A stretch of DNA of 64,000 bases from Niallia taxi (GTDB taxonomy: Bacteria > Bacillota > Bacilli > Bacillales > Cytobacillaceae): positions 1-64,000 of the forward strand of contig NZ_RZTZ01000005.1 of assembly GCF_004005475.1 (NCBI RefSeq). The letters run 5' to 3'. Below are positions 60,272 to 64,000 of this stretch, piece by piece; position 1 is the stretch's first letter, and each line of letters opens with the position of its first letter. The notes below the pieces were generated by a model, which saw nothing but the letters and a program-made list of their open reading frames with translations, was not told the DNA's origin and ran no database searches. The position numbers and the translations under genes are program-made.

Positions 60272-61117
60272 ATGTCAAAAGGTCAAATGCCTGTCCCTGA
60301 AACAGTATTAGTAAAAGAAAAAGCTTTTGCGAAGAAAAAAATTCCGATTGCCCATAAACAAACAAGACGGCAACAGCAATACTTCTTCATTACGGCTGGA
60401 ATACTGTTTGTCATTTGTTTTATGCAGATAGATTTAAGCTTTACCCAATTTCAGGCGGGAATGGCTAGAATCCCGTCAGTTCTAGAGATGATGATGCAAC
60501 TATCATTTGCTGAACTTCCTGAGCTGGCAAGTGAAATGGTTGTTTCCTTAGTAACAGCGTTTCTGAGTCTTGTACTTAGCATATTATTTGCTGTCGTCCT
60601 TTCCTTTCTCGCGGCGAGAAATACGACCCCAAATAAATATTTCGGGATGCTGCTTCGTTTTTTATTTATGATAATACGCGCTATTCCTGCTACTGTATGG
60701 GTTTTAATTGCTGTAGCAAGCATCGGATTTGGGACAATGGCGGGTGTGTTAGGTCTTATCTTTCCAACACTTTCTTATTTAGTAAAATCCTTTTCGGCCC
60801 AGATTGAGGAAGTAGGCCAAGAAACGATTGAAGCATTGCAATCAGTTGGTGCTACATGGTGGCATATTGTTTTTAGAGGCTTGATTCCGACACTTCTTAC
60901 TAGTTTTTTGGCAATTACTGCTTTCCGATTTGAAATGAACGTAGCTGAATCTGTTATTTTAGGCATGGTAGGTGCAGGTGGTATAGGGCTGTTAATTCAA
61001 GGATATATCTCCTTCTATGACTTTAGCAGTCTTAGTCTAGGTATAATCATGGTGTTTATTACAATGTTTACACTTGAATTTATGACAAACCAAATTCGCA
61101 GACGCATGTCACATTAG
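60272..61117 (+). CDS. phnE: Phosphonate-type ABC transporter permease (second)
   Basis: 281 residues. A basic cytoplasmic N-terminus (about 45 residues) precedes six membrane segments. The coupling loop EEVGQETIEALQSVGATWWH and the MVGAGGIGLLIQ motif match PhnE. Duplicated, divergent permeases of this type are common in phnD-linked operons without C-P lyase. Ten bases separate it from phnC. Confidence 0.92.
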   Translation: MSKGQMPVPETVLVKEKAFAKKKIPIAHKQTRRQQQYFFITAGILFVICFMQIDLSFTQFQAGMARIPSVLEMMMQLSFAELPELASEMVVSLVTAFLSLVLSILFAVVLSFLAARNTTPNKYFGMLLRFLFMIIRAIPATVWVLIAVASIGFGTMAGVLGLIFPTLSYLVKSFSAQIEEVGQETIEALQSVGATWWHIVFRGLIPTLLTSFLAITAFRFEMNVAESVILGMVGAGGIGLLIQGYISFYDFSSLSLGIIMVFITMFTLEFMTNQIRRRMSH

Positions 61118-61127
61118 GAGGAATATG

Positions 61128-61901
61128 ATGAATAGCATTCTTAAAGTTACGAATCTAGTAAAACGATATAATGGCGGCACACTGGCATTAAAGGATATTA
61201 ACCTGGAAGTGAAAAAGGGTGAATTTATTGCTGTAATTGGACCAAGTGGTGCTGGTAAATCGACGTTACTGCGCAGTATTAACCGTTTAATTGAACCGAC
61301 AGAAGGTTCTATTGAATTCCTTGATCAGCGAATAGAAAAGGCGAATAAAAGCGAACTGAGAAAAATTAGGTCAAAGATGGGCATGATTTTTCAGCATTAT
61401 AACTTGATTTATCGATCAAGTGTCCTTGAAAACGTTCTTCACGGACGATTAGGCTATATGGGCTCAGTTGCTGGAGTGTTTAACCGTTATAAGGAAGAGG
61501 ATAAGCAGGAAGCAATCATGTTGCTAGAGAAGGTTGGGTTAGAAGCAGAAATCTATAAGCGGGCCGATGAGCTTTCCGGAGGGCAAAAACAGCGTGTAGG
61601 TGTTTGCCGTGCCTTGGCACAAAATCCAGAGCTTATCTTGGCGGATGAACCAATCGCCTCATTGGATCCAAAATCATCAGCTGTTGTAATGGATGCTATT
61701 TATAAAAACTGCAAGGAGCAAGGTATTGCCTGCTTAGTAAATCTCCATCAAGTTGATGTTGCCAAAAGATATGCAACAAGAATCGTGGCAGTAAAAGCAG
61801 GCACCATTGTCTTTGATGGTCAGGCAAGTGAATTAACGGAGGAAATGATTGAATATCTTTATGAGGGAAAAGAGCAAGAAATGTATGAGTCAGCCAATTA
61901 A
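61128..61901 (+). CDS. phnC: Phosphonate-type ABC transporter ATP-binding protein
   Basis: 257 residues. Walker A GPSGAGKST is at 38-46, the signature LSGGQKQRVGVCRAL and Walker B LILADEPIASLDP are intact, and the switch His is in NLHQVDVA. It energises uptake through the two permeases. The second of two adjacent ATG codons (61128) is chosen since AGGAGG ends six bases before it. It is fourth in the operon. Confidence 0.94.
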   Translation: MNSILKVTNLVKRYNGGTLALKDINLEVKKGEFIAVIGPSGAGKSTLLRSINRLIEPTEGSIEFLDQRIEKANKSELRKIRSKMGMIFQHYNLIYRSSVLENVLHGRLGYMGSVAGVFNRYKEEDKQEAIMLLEKVGLEAEIYKRADELSGGQKQRVGVCRALAQNPELILADEPIASLDPKSSAVVMDAIYKNCKEQGIACLVNLHQVDVAKRYATRIVAVKAGTIVFDGQASELTEEMIEYLYEGKEQEMYESAN

Positions 61902-61926
61902 GCACAAAATGAAAGGGTGTAAATAA

Positions 61927-62721
61927 ATGGAAAATCAAGGTTTGGTAGCAAGCACAAAAAGCAGAATTATACCGTTTGAAGGAATTCGTAATTTCCGTGA
62001 TATGGGTGGCTATAAAACAATAGATGGTCGGACAGTGAAGTATGGAGTTTTTTACCGTTCAGCTGAATTGACAGGCATGACTGATAAAGATAAAGAAATG
62101 TTTAGTTCACTGGGCATAAAGTATATATTTGACTATCGGGATGATGGTGAAGCTTTAGTGAAACCGGATCCTGTTATTACAGGTGTTATTAACGAGAGAA
62201 TACCTGCTATTGCAGGAGAGGTACAGGGGCTTGTCCAATCAATGGAGGACTTGGTGAAAAGTGAGTTATTCAAGGACCTTAAAACAATTGGATTAGCTGA
62301 TATGTATGGAAAAATGGCACTGAATAGTCGTTCATACAGCAGGTTATTTGAAGTCATTCAAGATCCAGAAAATATGGGGATTCTCCATCATTGCGCAGCA
62401 GGCAAGGATAGAACTGGAGTTGGAGCAGCGCTTATTCTTTCAGCATTAGGTGTTCCAAAAGAGGTAGTAATAGAAGACTATTTAATAACAAACGAGACGT
62501 TGCGTGAATTTCAGGAAATGATAAAAGCAGAGCTGTCAGGCAAGCTGACAGAAGAGCAGATTAAGTTATTTGATGCCATGATGGCAGCTAAAGAGGAATA
62601 TTTGCAAGCGGTATTTACAGTTATTGAGGAAACCTATGGAGATTTAGATACTTACTTCGAAAAGGAATTAAACTTAACTACTGAAAAGCGTACTGCTTTA
62701 CAAAATTTATGGCTGGAATAA
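61927..62721 (+). CDS. Tyrosine-phosphatase-family protein (Y_phosphatase3 type)
   Basis: 264 residues. The N-terminal RNFRDMGGYKTIDGRTVKYG is the family opening; the P-loop HHCAAGKDRTGVG contains catalytic Cys156 and Arg162, and Lys160 in the CxxGKxR form. Such enzymes dephosphorylate proteins or small phosphate esters; homologues include secreted and cytosolic types, and no signal peptide is seen here. Its position 25 bases after phnC suggests it processes the imported compound, perhaps releasing phosphate from an organophosphate ester. Confidence 0.9.
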   Translation: MENQGLVASTKSRIIPFEGIRNFRDMGGYKTIDGRTVKYGVFYRSAELTGMTDKDKEMFSSLGIKYIFDYRDDGEALVKPDPVITGVINERIPAIAGEVQGLVQSMEDLVKSELFKDLKTIGLADMYGKMALNSRSYSRLFEVIQDPENMGILHHCAAGKDRTGVGAALILSALGVPKEVVIEDYLITNETLREFQEMIKAELSGKLTEEQIKLFDAMMAAKEEYLQAVFTVIEETYGDLDTYFEKELNLTTEKRTALQNLWLE

Positions 62722-62730
62722 AAGTTTTCT

Positions 62731-62760
62731 AAAAAGAGTCTCGTGAAGGGCTCTTTTTTT
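62731..62760 (+). terminator. Terminator of the phn/phosphatase operon
   Basis: AAAAGAGTC pairs with GGCTCTTTT (one wobble), loop TCGTGAAG, then a T-run. It marks the end of the five-gene unit. Confidence 0.85.
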
Positions 62761-62847
62761 GTGTGTAGTTATTCTGTCTTATTAGGACTTAGTGCCCGTT
62801 TGTCCTGTGACCTAAAATATGACAATATACGATATTGAAAAGCTATT

Positions 62848-62861
62848 TGGAAACGTTTACA
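62848..62861. promoter_or_regulatory. Catabolite response element (cre) upstream of cstA
   Basis: TGGAAACGTTTACA fits the CcpA cre consensus TGNAANCGNWNNCA at every fixed position. It lies 52 bases before the cstA start, consistent with CcpA repression when sugar is plentiful. Confidence 0.85.
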
Positions 62862-62912
62862 ATTAGGCTGTATATGCATGTGAAAGTAATAATCAAAGGA
62901 GGCTGAAACGTA

Positions 62913-64000
62913 ATGAATGCAATTACTATTGTAATTGGAACGATGTGCTTCTTAATGATTGCATATCGTTTGTATGGTACCTTCATGGCTGCTAAAGTGT
63001 TAAAGCTGAAGGAAATGGAGGAACGAAAAAAGACCCCTGCTCATGAGCTGAATGATGGAAAGGACTATGTGCCGACGAATAAATGGGTTACGTTTGGTCA
63101 TCATTTTGCGGCGATTGCTGCAGCTGGTCCGCTTGTTGGTCCAATCCTTGCTGCGCAATTTGGCTACCTGCCGGGATTGCTTTGGCTGTTGATTGGGGCA
63201 GTAATTGGAGGGGCTGTTCATGATGCTGTTGTTCTTTTCGCATCCATGCGCAAAAAGGGAAAATCTCTTTCAGAAGTAGCGAAGGAAGAATTGGGTCCTG
63301 TTGCTGGCTTTTGTACAGGGCTTGCGATGCTGTTCATCATAACGATTACGATGGCGGGGCTTTCAATGGTTGTGCTTCATGCTCTTGAGCGCAACCCATG
63401 GGGAACATTTGCAGTAGGGATTACCATTCCGATTGCGATGGGTGTTGGCCTATTTTATAAAAAGACAGGAAATTTAAAGCTGGCCAGTACAGTTGGTTTT
63501 ATTCTTCTTATGATCGGTGTTTTTATCGGTCCATCCATCCAAGAAACTGCGTTAGGAGAGTTCTTGACCTTTGATTCTAAAACATTAGCAGTTATTCTGC
63601 CAATCTATGCCTTCTTTGCAGCAGCACTGCCAGTATGGCTGTTGTTAGCACCAAGGGATTATTTAAGCAGCTTTATGAAAATCGGTGTGTTTATTGCATT
63701 GATTATTGGTGTCTTTATTATAAATCCTGATGTGCAAATGCCTGCTTTCACAGAGTTTATACATGGCGGCGGCCCTGTTATTGCTGGTCCTGTTTGGCCG
63801 TTCATTTCGATTACGATTGCCTGTGGGGCAATTTCCGGTTTCCACGCCTTTGTCGGTTCTGGAACGACTCCGAAAATGCTTGACCGTTGGCAGGATATAA
63901 AAATTGTCGGCTTTGGCGGTATGCTTGTTGAATGTTTAGTTGCTGTTATGGCTTTAATTGCTGCTGTTTCCTTACAGCCAGGCGATTATTTTGCTATTAA
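62913..64000 (+). CDS. cstA: Carbon starvation protein CstA (partial)
   Basis: 362 complete codons before the window ends; the gene continues to the right. The product is a large multi-pass membrane transporter for peptides or pyruvate induced on carbon starvation. KWVTFGHHFAAIAAAGPLVGPILAA and SGFHAFVGSGTTPKML are hallmark segments. AAAGGAGG precedes the ATG by ten bases. A cre site upstream predicts CcpA control. Confidence 0.95.
   Translation, partial: MNAITIVIGTMCFLMIAYRLYGTFMAAKVLKLKEMEERKKTPAHELNDGKDYVPTNKWVTFGHHFAAIAAAGPLVGPILAAQFGYLPGLLWLLIGAVIGGAVHDAVVLFASMRKKGKSLSEVAKEELGPVAGFCTGLAMLFIITITMAGLSMVVLHALERNPWGTFAVGITIPIAMGVGLFYKKTGNLKLASTVGFILLMIGVFIGPSIQETALGEFLTFDSKTLAVILPIYAFFAAALPVWLLLAPRDYLSSFMKIGVFIALIIGVFIINPDVQMPAFTEFIHGGGPVIAGPVWPFISITIACGAISGFHAFVGSGTTPKMLDRWQDIKIVGFGGMLVECLVAVMALIAAVSLQPGDYFAI

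Noticed and set aside
42016-64000. Search for CRISPR arrays, prophage, insertion sequences or defence islands
   Set aside because: No spaced direct repeats, transposases, integrases or phage structural genes were seen; the accessory genes are regulatory, metabolic or unknown.

Overview
The window is a low-GC Firmicutes chromosome segment centred on the replication origin. The 16S rRNA start, the gene order (rRNA, gyrA, gyrB, remB, recF, yaaA, dnaN, dnaA / rpmH, rnpA, spoIIIJ, jag, mnmE, mnmG, rsmG, noc, soj, spo0J), the sporulation-associated genes (spoIIIJ, yyaC) and the strong AGGAGG-type ribosome binding sites point to a spore-forming Bacillaceae. A Niallia-like or other former-Bacillus genus is my guess; the short 16S piece is not enough to fix it.

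Layout. 1-111 is the 5' end of a 16S rRNA gene (minus) with its promoter and boxA. 402-10763 is the left replichore arm, all on the minus strand: a degenerate HD-GYP protein, gyrA, gyrB, remB, recF, yaaA, dnaN and dnaA. The origin is bipartite: a DnaA-box cluster upstream of dnaA (about 10855-11173), and a DnaA-box/GC-rich/DnaA-trio unwinding element between dnaA and dnaN (about 9302-9412). From 11519 rightwards almost everything is on the plus strand, so nearly all genes point away from the origin. 11519-21356 holds ribosome, RNase P, membrane insertion and tRNA-modification genes and the Noc/ParA/ParB chromosome-organisation genes, with a perfect parS inside parB. 21387-33116 holds yyaC, an MscS channel, yyzM, ychF, a glycosyltransferase, the rpsF-ssb-rpsR operon with a probable S6:S18-binding leader, gdpP-rplI, the replicative helicase gene and purA with probable PurBoxes. 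Four tRNA genes (Lys, Glu, Asp, Phe) follow at 33291-33674. 34170-42015 is the walRKHI-walJ-htrC cell-wall stress operon, a tiny CxxH/CxxC gene and rlmH.

From 42 kb onward the window becomes accessory: an AraC regulator with an effector-binding domain, a radical SAM/SPASM enzyme, a yobU/yobV-like pair, a two-domain TerD protein, a decayed nitroreductase gene, a lipoprotein with two repeats followed by its own two-component system, a PQQ-type sugar dehydrogenase homologue, an FG-GAP-like protein, and an AT-rich two-gene module pairing a glycosyltransferase with a degenerate methyltransferase-like protein. Next comes a divergent GntR regulator facing a PhnD-PhnE-PhnE-PhnC importer operon that ends in a tyrosine-phosphatase-family gene. 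The window ends inside cstA, which has a perfect catabolite-response element upstream.

Systems-level points: besides oriC there are two further DnaA-box clusters, upstream of mnmE and upstream of rlmH, plus one perfect and two near-perfect parS sites. The window therefore carries most of the control layer of origin firing and segregation. The least explained items are the glycosyltransferase/methyltransferase-like pair at 55-57 kb, the lipoprotein/sensor/regulator cassette at 48.5-51.7 kb, and a structured, terminator-bounded stretch ahead of walR (33.8-34.0 kb). I did not find a clear new defence system, CRISPR array, prophage or transposon.
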